A stretch of DNA of 64,000 bases from Heliocidaris tuberculata (taxonomy: Eukaryota > Echinodermata > Echinoidea > Camarodonta > Echinometridae): positions 3,941,986-4,005,985 of the forward strand of contig CM046850.1 of NCBI GenBank assembly GCA_025618425.1, in the 5' to 3' direction. The position numbers and the translations under genes were made by a program. This document shows positions 21,701-31,800 of the stretch, piece by piece. The notes under the pieces were generated by a model. It saw only the letters and a program-made list of their open reading frames with translations. It was not told the DNA's origin and searched no databases. The stretch's first letter is position 1. Each line of letters begins with the position of its first letter.

Positions 21701-23575
21701 AACTATACGAATTCTGCAACATATGTTCATTTATTCATTTTTCCTGTTATAAGTATATATATCATTTTCTGTTGATATGTTGATCATTATGAATCACTAT
21801 CAACATATTGCTTTTTAAAAGCAGAGAAATATTAAAATTTCTAAACATCCAAAAATGCTTACTTGCAAAGCATTTCATAATATCCTATGTTTTCCTTTTT
21901 AAACATAATGATAAAAAAGATAAATGCTACGTGGCACATCCAATTTTCACTGAGAAGAAGATGAAGGAAAATCGTCAAAGATTTAAAGGTAATAAACAGT
22001 AGTGGTAGCAAAATGAAAGTTGGCATGAAACTGCTCAAATATAGTCTCATATTGTTCGGCTTCAATAAAAAGATACATGAGTGAGATAATCCGGTATTCT
22101 ATTCATGATTTCCGGTGATTTTCAGTAAAATAATTCAAATGATCGAATATCAACGGTTACCTTATACCCTCGCTAAGGACCACCTACCCCGACGCTCCCG
22201 GCTCAACGGCGCATAGCGGTTCGCACACACTTGTTACACACACTGTTTTCACATCAAATTACAATTCGATGTTTATTTTTTTGGACATTTTAGCCATTTC
22301 TAAACCATTTTTCTTCAAACAAACGTCACCTATGTTCGAAATTAATCATTTCACAACAGTATATGTAATAATTTCCATTCCAACTGACAAAGTAGTTAAA
22401 TATCCAAAGCGCCACCTTTCCCACTACTGTACGATACCTTTAAGTGACTTACCCTCTCTTTGTAAAGGTGAACCTTATGCGAGATGGATGGATGAAGATC
22501 CCATGCTTGTTCCTACAACTGAAGTATTGTCTGCCCTTGTATAATCCATTGTGTTTACCCACTGTGGAAGAAATTATATTCAAAACTGTCACTGAAATGA
22601 CAAATATAACTAATCAATATGTCAGTGAATGTTGTATTATGCTTTATACTTTGTATTTGTTTTGAAGGAATGTAAAACCTCAAAAGAGACCTATGTAGTA
22701 AATTTGTCGATGTTTCTATTAATGTACATACTCTGGGTCATCATTGGGAGAAAAAGAAAATCTAAATTTTCCAATAAGATTCTTCTTTAGCAGCACTAAA
22801 CTTGACATATTTCCTCATGTGGATGAATGAAAATTATGATGAATTATCTTACTCAATACATAAATATGCATAAATTCAGTTCAACAATTTTCAGTGTGTA
22901 TGTACATGTATACTTTCACATAAAAATCTTATTTGAATTTTAAGTAATCTGTGAGAAAACTTGAGAACTGCAATTTTTTTCCTACTGAGACATAGCTACG
23001 CTGGGAAGGGGGGGGGGGGCTCATATGGTAAAAAAGAAGGGGAGAGAAAGAAAAAGAGATGAAGAATGCAAATTCAAAATGAGATGATATAATCTCTAAC
23101 CACACCCTCCCCTCTCTAGATTAATTCTTTCCTTTGCATGTCACCATAAATTACCAGGAACACAGAGGAAACTTGATATAAAGAGCTCTGATATAACAAG
23201 ATTCCTGATATAACAAGGTCATTTTGCTGGTCCTAAGTCTTCATGTTCTTTTGCTTTTATTTACCCTGATATAAGGAGATTTCCTGATATGATATAACAA
23301 GGTAATTTTCAAGGTGCCAAGGTCCTCGTTTATAGTGAGTTTCCACTGTATAACTGTCCAGTGCCCCGCCCCCCCCCCCCCCAACTCTGGCGCCTGTTCA
23401 AGACTTTACTGATTTCCTCAGCATAATACTTACCTGGTTCATCAAGATCAATTCCAACCCAGTCACCAGTGGTGTTCGTGAGGCCACCCTTGTACTTCAC
23501 GGTCCCCTCATGAACTTCACCTTTGTAAATGACCTCTACCCTTTGACCTACATTGATATTGATAAACAGAACCAT
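18775..23575 (-). CDS. Small CAP-Gly domain protein (five coding exons)
   Basis: CAP-Gly domains bind C-terminal EEY/F tails of tubulin and EB proteins, so a microtubule role is likely. Minus-strand coding exons are 23575-23434, 22561-22453, 21427-21381, 20470-20393 and 19217-18775, in phase, giving 272 residues. Residues about 8-80 form the CAP-Gly domain: INVGQRVEVIYKGEVHEGTV, DWVGIDLDEPVGKHNGLYKG and RQYFSCRNKHGIFIHPSRIR. The signature GKHNG replaces the usual GKNDG, with Asp changed to Gly one position later. The rest is a basic, serine-rich, probably disordered tail (RHKTKKDSDDERDARLRIRP, LNYSMLGHTRPMSGRLSASF) without other recognised domains. The last exon may end at the stop at 18775 or use an unseen donor earlier. 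I could not assign it to a named CAP-Gly family such as CLIP, dynactin, TBCB or KIF13B. MITEs lie right next to the donors of exons 2 and 4. Confidence 0.85.
19621..19809 (-). mobile_element. SINE with 7SL/Alu-like head, second copy
   Basis: This is the reverse complement of the SINE at 12751-12945, differing at only a few positions. Its head is at 19809 and its GT/CA microsatellite tail at 19621. It lies in CAP-Gly intron 4. Confidence 0.75.
19871..20376 (+). mobile_element. TTAACCCTTT-type MITE next to CAP-Gly exon 4 donor
   Basis: It runs from TAACCCTTTCGAGACAACTG to CTGAAAGGGTTAA. It is longer than its sisters because about 87 bp (AGGAATTTAAAAAATGAGA... to ...TCAAAATCATTG) is tandemly duplicated internally. 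Its right TTAA is 16 bases from the end of CAP-Gly exon 4 at 20393. Confidence 0.75.
21130..21345. mobile_element. Inverted-repeat element (TGTCCTGTATGACATAAG type)
   Basis: GAAATGTGTCCTGTATGACA and the inverse-like TGTCGTATGGGACACATT bracket an AT-rich interior with AATGGTAGTGACAC. A related copy is at 49190-49352. The ORF at 21205-21390 overlaps it and the adjacent exon and is not a gene. Confidence 0.55.
21983..22443. mobile_element. TTAAAGGTA-type MITE next to CAP-Gly exon 2 donor
   Basis: It begins TTAAAGGTAATAAACAGTAG and ends CTACTGTACGATACCTTTAA, so it has inverted ends with TTAA at both borders. Copies are at 53541-54011 (nearly identical) and 56262-56436 (right part only). Its right end is nine bases from the CAP-Gly exon 2 donor side (exon end 22453). 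Confidence 0.8.
23156..23350. mobile_element. Pogo-like MITE in CAP-Gly intron 1
   Basis: A diverged left end (ACAGAGGAAACTTGATATAA) and an intact right end (AGTGAGTTTCCACTGTA), with ATAACAAGGT blocks inside. Confidence 0.6.
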
Positions 23576-23603
23576 GGCTGAGGGAGGTCATCAGGTCATT
23601 GAT
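23576..23603 (-). other. CAP-Gly gene 5' UTR piece
   Basis: Directly upstream of the ATG a short leader reaches an acceptor (CCCTACAG ending at 23604). A further non-coding first exon and promoter should lie to the right, perhaps near 24150-24340. Confidence 0.45.
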
Positions 23604-24886
23604 CTGTAGGGATAGGAATCAGAGAAACACAATGAGGTATATTATGCATTACTAAGTGAGGGAATTGATCATGTTAATGATAATCGATCAATTTAAAATT
23701 ACAATTATTTGTATAATTACATTCAGCAATAAGTTTAGGTGATAAATTATCGGCCGTGCTGCTTGTCCAAAATATCTGAAGTTTAGTTTACCATGATTAT
23801 AATTTATATGCAGGCATATCTCATTTGGTGTAAAATTTTCCCCTTTCCTGGTATTAACTCTGTCACTAAAAATTATCATCAGTACAGCAGAATACACAGA
23901 CACTTCCCTTTAAAAGACATAATAATAATATATCTTCAGATAAGCTTGTACATGTATAAGTGGCCTATAGTATACTATAGTAACGTCAACAGCGCTAGAT
24001 CATATTTGCATTATTAGCATGACTACAGCCTACAGGTGTAGCATAATTATAATTCACACAAATTTTCACTCACTTAACATTATTATATCACTGCACTGTG
24101 GTGTAAATCAAATAAACTTACACATAAGAAGCTGCTACAGGCTAGGGTAGGGCATTTAAAAGGACGACAACTTCATGTAGTGTAAACCATTCCAGGAGCT
24201 ACGCTTAGCTGAGGCTTTCCGTGTAGATCTTGCTAGCTAGTTGTGGGTAGCCGTCATCTCCATTTTCTCAATCTTCCTCCATTACCTGCAAGCTCCACAA
24301 CCACCTGTGTTACGGTTCGGTGCACCTGTTCACGCTAAACCCGTTGTTGTAGTAACCAGATTCCTACATTATTTTGTAGGGGTTTAAATTTTAAATATGT
24401 GTATGTGTATTCATAAAATATGTGTATGTGTATTCATAAAAACCCTTTATTCCATCTTTTTTTGCTTTTAAAAATACCCGATCATAAATAAGGTTTTGAT
24501 AATTTATCCATTCAAAAGAGCATATATGAATAATTCTATGCAATAATCTCCGACAGCTGCACTACTGTCCACTAACCTCCAGTGGTCTCGCCTCTCCCAT
24601 TCTCGGGATTCGCGAGTTCCGTTCACCCTTCTCGGGATTCATGAGATGGACAGCGGATTCCAACAGCGGCGGTGACGGGGTGGGGAGGGGGGGGGGGGGG
24701 GGGGGTCATGCAGATGATGCAGGGCCCATGGCGTCCTCCATTTCTTTTTAATTAATTAAGGATAGTGCCTTCTATGCGACAAAAACTGTGCTCTTCCAAG
24801 AAAGAAAATTCCCCTACCCTGTTTAAGTGCCTCCCATGGGATAAAATCGCCCCTTCTCTGCTGTGCCTTTAATTTTTTCATACTCA

Positions 24887-25666
24887 TTAACCCTTACTGT
24901 AATGGGCTATTTCAAGCACCACTCTGATTGAGGGGGGGACCTCGGAGTCCCCCCCCCCCCCCCACCGCTCTGATCTCGGGACATGACCGATCGCTGCAAA
25001 ATTTTGCACGGACCTTGAAAATCACATAAAAACACAAATCCATTCTTATTTTTATGTTAATCTTTATTTTTTCATTTAAAATTATAATTTATGCAAATTT
25101 ATGCATAAATATACATTTCCATTGATAGTCAAATAAAGAAAGGCCTAAGAGATAAAATTTTAAATGCAAGAAGTTCTTTCTAAACCTTAAAAACATTATT
25201 ACATAAGAAAATATTTTGAAACTGCTGATTTCAATTCTTATGTATTCTATTGTTTTATGAATTTCTTATGTATTTCTTTGTTTTTGAACTTTAACTTTTT
25301 TTTTTTAAAGTCTGCTGTTTCAGAGTGTTATCTGAACCAATATTCAGTTAGAATAAATGATAATTACAGCTTAAAGAAGAAATTATAGGTGATAAAGGAG
25401 AAACATGAGGAAATGCAGTTTCCCATTCATTTTGTACACAAAACTCAGAAAATCTCCATTGTCGGGCTGACATGAGGTCACAAAAGTTCACGTGACTCGG
25501 TAACGGTATGACCAGATTTTTGCAAACTTGGTGTCAAAAGATGCGCAAGACTTGAAAGAAAAAAGTCAGAAAGTTGTGTGGCGTGAAATGCAGCGGTTCG
25601 AAATGCACAGTAAAATTTTCTAGGGGGCCTCCTAGGCCCCCCCCCCCCCAGTACAGTAAGGGTTAA
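24887..25666. mobile_element. TTAA element, CCCTTACTGTA ends (780 bp)
   Basis: The left border TTAACCCTTACTGTA is inverted at the right as TACAGTAAGGGTTAA. The interior is AT-rich and non-coding, with C runs near both ends. TTAA plus CCC termini suggest a piggyBac-type non-autonomous element, different from the GAGACA family. Confidence 0.75.
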
Positions 25667-26325
25667 AGATGACTTTTCTTTGATAGACATGGTTATGCTA
25701 TTTTGGTTCCCTTTGTGTCATCCTGTAGTTTTCCCCCACGCAAACGGCTTTTCTAGTCGATGCCTGATGCCTGTCCCTTCCAAGTGAACAAATGCCCCTC
25801 CCGTGATAGAATAAGTGCCCCACAAAAGATGTTTAAAATTCCACTCTAATGTGCCCTTAGTTTGTACTCATTGATGAAAACTAAAGTCATTACTTCAGTA
25901 GATATTTGTATGCTCGTACATCTTTTGTGCGTAGGCCTATATATGCAGTGTTCCATCATTGCACTTTTCCCCAGGTATACCCAACTGACATAATTATATA
26001 CGGCTTTTCTAAACAATATCAATTTTGATACCTCTTTTTCGAAACTATGTTTATTTGTGTGTGAGTGTGTTTTCTCCCTTTACTTTGTTTATTCAACCAA
26101 TCATCACTTTGGTCTTCAAAGATTTGTTTGTGAGTTTCAGCTGCCAGAAAATGCCACAATTAGCCTATGTACAGAATAGGGGGAATCAATATGATATGAA
26201 GGGCACTTAAACAACAATAGAAAGGAGCAAGTTTGTTTGTTTTTTCAATGAAGGGAGACTAGAAATCATGAAATTGGGCCAATATGTTTATTTCCTATTT
26301 TTCCTCCATGCACACAAGTTCCCCT

Positions 26326-26332
26326 CCCCCCC

Positions 26333-26380
<48 letters not shown>
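26326..26380. repeat. Poly-C followed by (CT)n microsatellite
   Basis: About 18 C followed by about 19 CT dinucleotides. The ORF over it (26268-26450) is an artefact. Confidence 0.85.
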
Positions 26381-26385
<5 letters not shown>

Positions 26386-28260
26386 ATGACAGACCTACTA
26401 CAGCTGTTTTCTTCTTCTTGTTATTTTTCAGTTATTTATTTGTTTGTTAATTAAATGCGACTCTACATTTCCGGGTAAAAATTTTAGACCTACAAAGTTT
26501 ATTTCATGTATGGTAATTTGGTTCATATTATGAAACTTGAAACTTGAACACTGAACTTCAATTTTATGGAACCCTTTCGGAGAAGAGAAGAAATACGTAT
26601 GATCTATGTTGTTGTTTTGTTTAAATATATCAATAACATGATGAAATAAGATGGCAATAAAAGCACTTTACAACTAAGAAATCATGAGTTTCGTAATAGT
26701 GCATACATTACTGGGGGTACATGTGGATTACAAACTTAGCAAGATTTGACAAATTTATTTTTACATCTTTTCTATGAATCATATTTTTAAAAAAGATTAT
26801 CACGACTGACTTTCCTATTCATTCGTTTTGATCTATAATAGACCCCTAGTCATGAGAATCAATATGTTTAATACTGTAAGTCTGACTTCAGGGGCGGATC
26901 TAGGATTTTGTGAGTCAGAAAGTCCAGCTGACAAGCAAAAGATAAATTAATGAATACACAAATAAATAAAAAATAAAAAATTGGGTCATCAAATCAAAGG
27001 GATGGGGGGGGGGCAAAAACTTGGAGATGTGTACTTAGGATATGCTACTTTAGGTTTCAAAAATGATTTTTATGTGTATTTATTTCCTTTTTCACGCATA
27101 TTTTGTCTCGTCTCTTTACTGCCATATCTGTATATGTATACATAATTACATATTTTGTAATTCTCTCTTTTAGTGGGGAACCTAGTTTTAACAAGCTGAG
27201 CTTTTCCTTAGGTTCTCCCATGAAACTGCCTTTTCTATTGACTAATGTAAGTTTTTTCGCTTTTGCTTTTGATTACATTGAAATTGTTATTGATTATGAT
27301 ATCTGTATTCGATATTTGAATGATGTATACTTTCAAGTGTAATGGCAGATTTCTGCAGCATTATGAAATTCATTCATTCATTCAAAGAGGGAGAAGGCAC
27401 GGGCCGGATTTGCCCCCCCCCCCCCCCCCAATTCCTCCACTGCTGTAAATCTAAAATGTACTTGTACTTTTAATTTCCTATCCTTTTGACTATCATTTTG
27501 CTATATAGAAGACACCCTAACAAATGAAACTGACTTGTTCTTTGTCATCGAATGTGTCCTTAATAAACCCGTTTATTCATCTAATTTATATTTGTATTGT
27601 GTGCAATTCCATCATTATGGCAGGTAAGATGATTTAGAACTTGTTTGTACCAAAATTAGTGACCCGTTTGACCGAGAACAGATGTAATTTAAAGTTTAAG
27701 AAATAAATATTTTTGCATGTAGACCCATATACCAATTTTTATGTTAGTAACTTCTTACTCCGTATAGTCAAGGATTGTAATTCCGAACAGATTGTATTAC
27801 CGTACGTGTAAAGTTAAGCGCCTAAAATGGGTTTTCATACGCGTGGGATTACGCGTATGAAAACCACACTATTGAAACAAAGGTTGTGTCTTTTTCCAAT
27901 AGGTTTCACACGTTCGGAAATACAGTACCTTTTTCAAGGGACCAAAACGCCGGGTCGTTGGGAAGGGGTTCACTCGGAAGAGAATATCATATTAAATCTA
28001 GGTTGTCTTTTTCAAATTCCATCAACTTCTTTTTCTGTAGGACTTTGAACATTCATTATGTAAGTTTGACAGATATTCATATGATATTTAATTTGCTATC
28101 GTTGATTTTCTGAAAAGGGTTCGGACACTGGATCAACCACCATACTCCTCTGACTCTGAGTCTGAGCTCGAGCTCTGCCGACTCACTTGCTTTCATAATT
28201 TATTGTATGAAACTATCTAGGAATAGGATAACCTCATAAAGTATATGGCTATGATTCCCA

Positions 28261-28725
28261 AAATAGATGACTGGAGAAGGAGAAATAAGATTAAGAAGGC
28301 GTAGAAGAAGAAAAGGAGGAGAATCATGACATGTGAATGAGAAGAAGAAGAGCAAGAAGAAAAATGGAGGAAGAGGCGGTGGAGAAGAAGATGGAGAAGC
28401 AGGATTAGAAAGAGAATGAATGAGAAAAAGGAATCGGAAGGAGAAGAAGAAGAACAAATAGAACTAGAAGGAGAAGAATTAGGAGGAAGAGGATGATAAG
28501 AGCAAAATGGAGAAGCAGGAAGAGGAGGAGAGGGAGAATTAGGAAGAGAATGAGAAAAAGAAGAGAAGGGGAAAGAGAAGTATAAGAGGGAAAGGAGGTA
28601 GGAGGATAAAAAGGATTTAGGAGAAAAGGAATGAGAAAAATAATTAGGAGGAAAATACAAAGAAGAGGAGGGGAGAAAAAAAGGAGGAACAGGCTGGAGG
28701 AGAAGAAAAGCAAATTATTTCCAAA
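28261..28725. repeat. Polypurine (GA-rich) tract of about 460 bp
   Basis: The plus strand is almost entirely A and G, with GAAGAAG and GGAGGA words. It gives open frames of Ser/Phe/Leu/Pro runs on the minus strand (28200-28728) that are not genes. It lies just before the first accepted exon of the plus-strand gene and might adopt triplex (H-DNA) structure. Confidence 0.8.
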
Positions 28726-28891
28726 CATGAGTTCATGTTATGACTATGACTGTTCAGGATTTACCTCACACTCTGCTTGCATGTTTAATGGTCAGACAAG
28801 CATCTCATTTGAAAGAAGTCCAAATACATATGCATTTTATTTTCCACTCAGTTTTGAAGAGCTGTCTTTTCTTTCATCTATGTACCTAGAT

Positions 28892-31800
28892 GAGGATTGG
28901 TTTTCCAGTGAGGGTGGCGGAGAAGGAGGAGGAAAATCTGGAAAGAAAAACCAGAAGAGGAGAGCAAAGGCTAAGAAGAATGCCTTCAAGGATGAAAGCA
29001 GTACCCAGGAGCCTCAGAAGAATCTGGTGGAAGAGCTCCGAGAGAGACTGGCAGATGCCAAGATTAATAAGGTAATTGCACTCACAGAATTATCTGTGTG
29101 TGGAGCTGTATCCACGTGATGTCCGCAGTCAGTTGCAGAGGTAAATGCATCAGAGTAACTGGCGAAAAGTCGGAAAAAAATTGGATCTTGATCATCTTGA
29201 TTATGTGGCATTTTCAGACTGCTTTTGTTCCACGGTAGCCAATTATCTTGCTCCTTTGAAACGCCAACTTGGGATTTTAATGCATGCTTGCTTAATTTAG
29301 AAAGTCACCCTAATATAGCTGTCTGTTATACAAGGCTATTCTTAACTAATTATCCTTAACTAAATAATAGACTTTAGTGGATCCAAACAAAGAATTACAG
29401 AGACACCTGCCTTGTGTGTTCACGGCATGATGTTAGTACGAGAACCAAATATGTCTGACATTTCCCAGACATTTTTGGTGTTGGCACCGACATCACACCT
29501 TTTGCACAGATCTATCAGAAGTAATTCTTTCTAGACTCTATCAGGTTATGGAACTCCCTGCCAGATGACTTAGTGAACACTCCCTCTGCTAACTTCTTCT
29601 AGCAGAAGGAGAGGAGCACTGATACAAGTAAAATATAGTTCAGTATTGAAAACTTATTAATAACACTGTTTTAAGCCTGAAATCATGCTGAAAACGTAAT
29701 AATAAATAATAGTAAATAACTTGTGTTATCTGTTATCCTCCTTGTTACTTTAGGACCACGCACTTTCAGGAAAACTGAGAAAACAACTTTGGATTGTGCA
29801 AGACTTAGCTGCTGGTATAACGTGAGTGAATCCATATATAACAATAGTGTGAAGTAATTAAACAATATAGTTAATAGTTGGGTCATTTAATGAGAGTGCT
29901 TAAAAATGAAATTAAATTTCTCATTTTAAATGGAAGCTTGAGTTCTGGAAAAGGTGAAAAATAATTTGTGAGCTTTCTCATTCCTTTTATGCCAATTTGG
30001 AAGAATATCATAGTATTCAAATGCCCTCATATTCAAAATATGACTAGAAATAGCTGAAATGTTCAGGCCAAACATTTATCCACATTGTGTGTGCAGTCCC
30101 ATGTACCCATTTCTGTGTGCAGTGCATGTGCTTTTCAGCTAGAATGGGTCAATTTCTTATCATTTAGATGATTCCAAAACCTCACAGTATACAGCAATTC
30201 TTATGTAGACATGGTCAACCTTTCCCAATTGCTTTGTACCTATTCTTTGATAATGTAATCGCATGACCAGAACTCAACATTATCTTTAAACTGGTCTTTT
30301 GAAAGAGAGAGGGATAAGTTGGTTAGAAATTATCAATGTTCATTTTATGACTAAGCCATACCGCAACTTTGAATTTTATGTACAATGTTCAGTACATACT
30401 GGTTCTTTAATTTAAATTGCAGTTTGAGAGAAAGAATTTGTTCCGCTTATTTAGTGATCATGCAGGAAATAGTTATCCCTATGTATTATGATGTTCTTTA
30501 TGACCTACAAAATTGTGAAGAAGTGAAAAAAAATGTTGTGAAACTCACATGAACTTAAAAGCAACATAGTACACATGCCCAATTGCAAGCCTAAGACAAC
30601 TGATTAAATGATTAGAATTATCTTTAATTTGTCGGCATCACCTGTGCCTAGGCTTTTAAAAGTGAACTCAATTGATCGGGAAGTGCAGGTGAACCCCTTA
30701 CACAAGGGTTCCCCTACTCTAAACAAAGAATATAAGGCTGGTAGTGCAAAGGCTGTTCTGTTCTTTTTCTTCTAAGTTTATTTCCCTACTTCTGCCATGA
30801 AGATGATTATTATAAGGAAAGTTCCTTCCACAGAGAAACATAGTTGGAGAAATGAAGAAGAGGGTGAAGATAGCCCATTTGTTGCCCTTTTTAGAACTTA
30901 AAGGGAGCCACCACTCGATATCAGTGTACTCCAATTTCATCCGCTTGCCCCTATTGCAAGGCCGTGCATAACAACAATCTTGGAGCAGCGAACAAAATTG
31001 CCGTTGAGGGCGGGGTAGTCTGTCAGTTGGGTTGTTCAGTTCATCTTTCTTTGGTCGAATACATATCACTGCAATTGCGTGCTCGTTTATTGAAGATGTG
31101 CAGAGATTGCTAAATATTACCCAAGCCAGGCCAAGCTCCAAAACACCACAATTGGCGACTTTTCGGTCCCTTTAACTTCCTCCTTTATGTATCTTCCTAT
31201 CCTTCATTTGTACAGGCCGAGAGTAGATCCTGATGATAGAGATGGACAAGCCATCTTAGAGGAAGTGGAGAGGACTGGTACCTTATCTTTCCAGTCCAAC
31301 AGTGCATCTAGCCCCGCTACGAAAGTAGAAGAGGAGGTACCCAAAGCTTCACCAGTCTTCTTCACCCCTGTAGCAGGTGGGGCAGTGATAGAAGATAAGA
31401 GACTTAGAAACTTGAACAAGAAACTGAGGCAGATTGAGGCCCTTAAGGAGAAACAGAAGAAGGGAGAGAAGCTAGAGTCTAATCAGGTATGTACACACTT
31501 TGACCAGTTTAATAATCAATTGTTTAAAAACATCATATTTACTTCAGCTCTTTAAAGTGTTTTTTTTTTCCTTCTCCTTCTCTCTCTCTCTCTCTCTCTC
31601 TCTCTATTTCACCATGCTATGTCCTTACAATCCTCTTCTTTTTTTTTTACCATTTTCGCAGTATTTTTAATGTCTTATGATGCATGATGGATGATTTTTA
31701 GAAGGATTATGATTTCTTTGTTGTTTAATATCACAGTGCACCAGTAACTGTATTTCTGTTTTTTTTAAATACAGTCAAATGATTTTTTATATAGGTTTTC

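Larger units (their letters stand above)
23604..28260. other. Intergenic region between the CAP-Gly gene and the PYM/eIF2A-tail gene
   Basis: No coding exon was accepted. It holds a 24-bp tandem duplication (24396-24441, ATATGTGTATGTGTATTCAT), a run of 19 G (24687-24705), a TTAA element (24887-25666), C-run plus CT microsatellite (26326-26380), and C runs at 27414-27429. The two divergent promoters must be within it or at its edges. One short acidic open stretch at about 28117-28200 (VRTLDQPPYSSDSESELE) could be a coding exon of the downstream gene, but it has no clear splice sites. Confidence 0.35.

Noticed and set aside
28117..28200. Acidic open stretch VRTLDQPPYSSDSESELE as a first exon
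   Set aside because: No convincing acceptor, donor or start codon links it to the downstream exons. It is noted only as a possibility.
28200..28728. Ser/Phe/Pro-rich open frames on the minus strand
   Set aside because: They are translation of a polypurine tract with no start context, splice logic or known motif.
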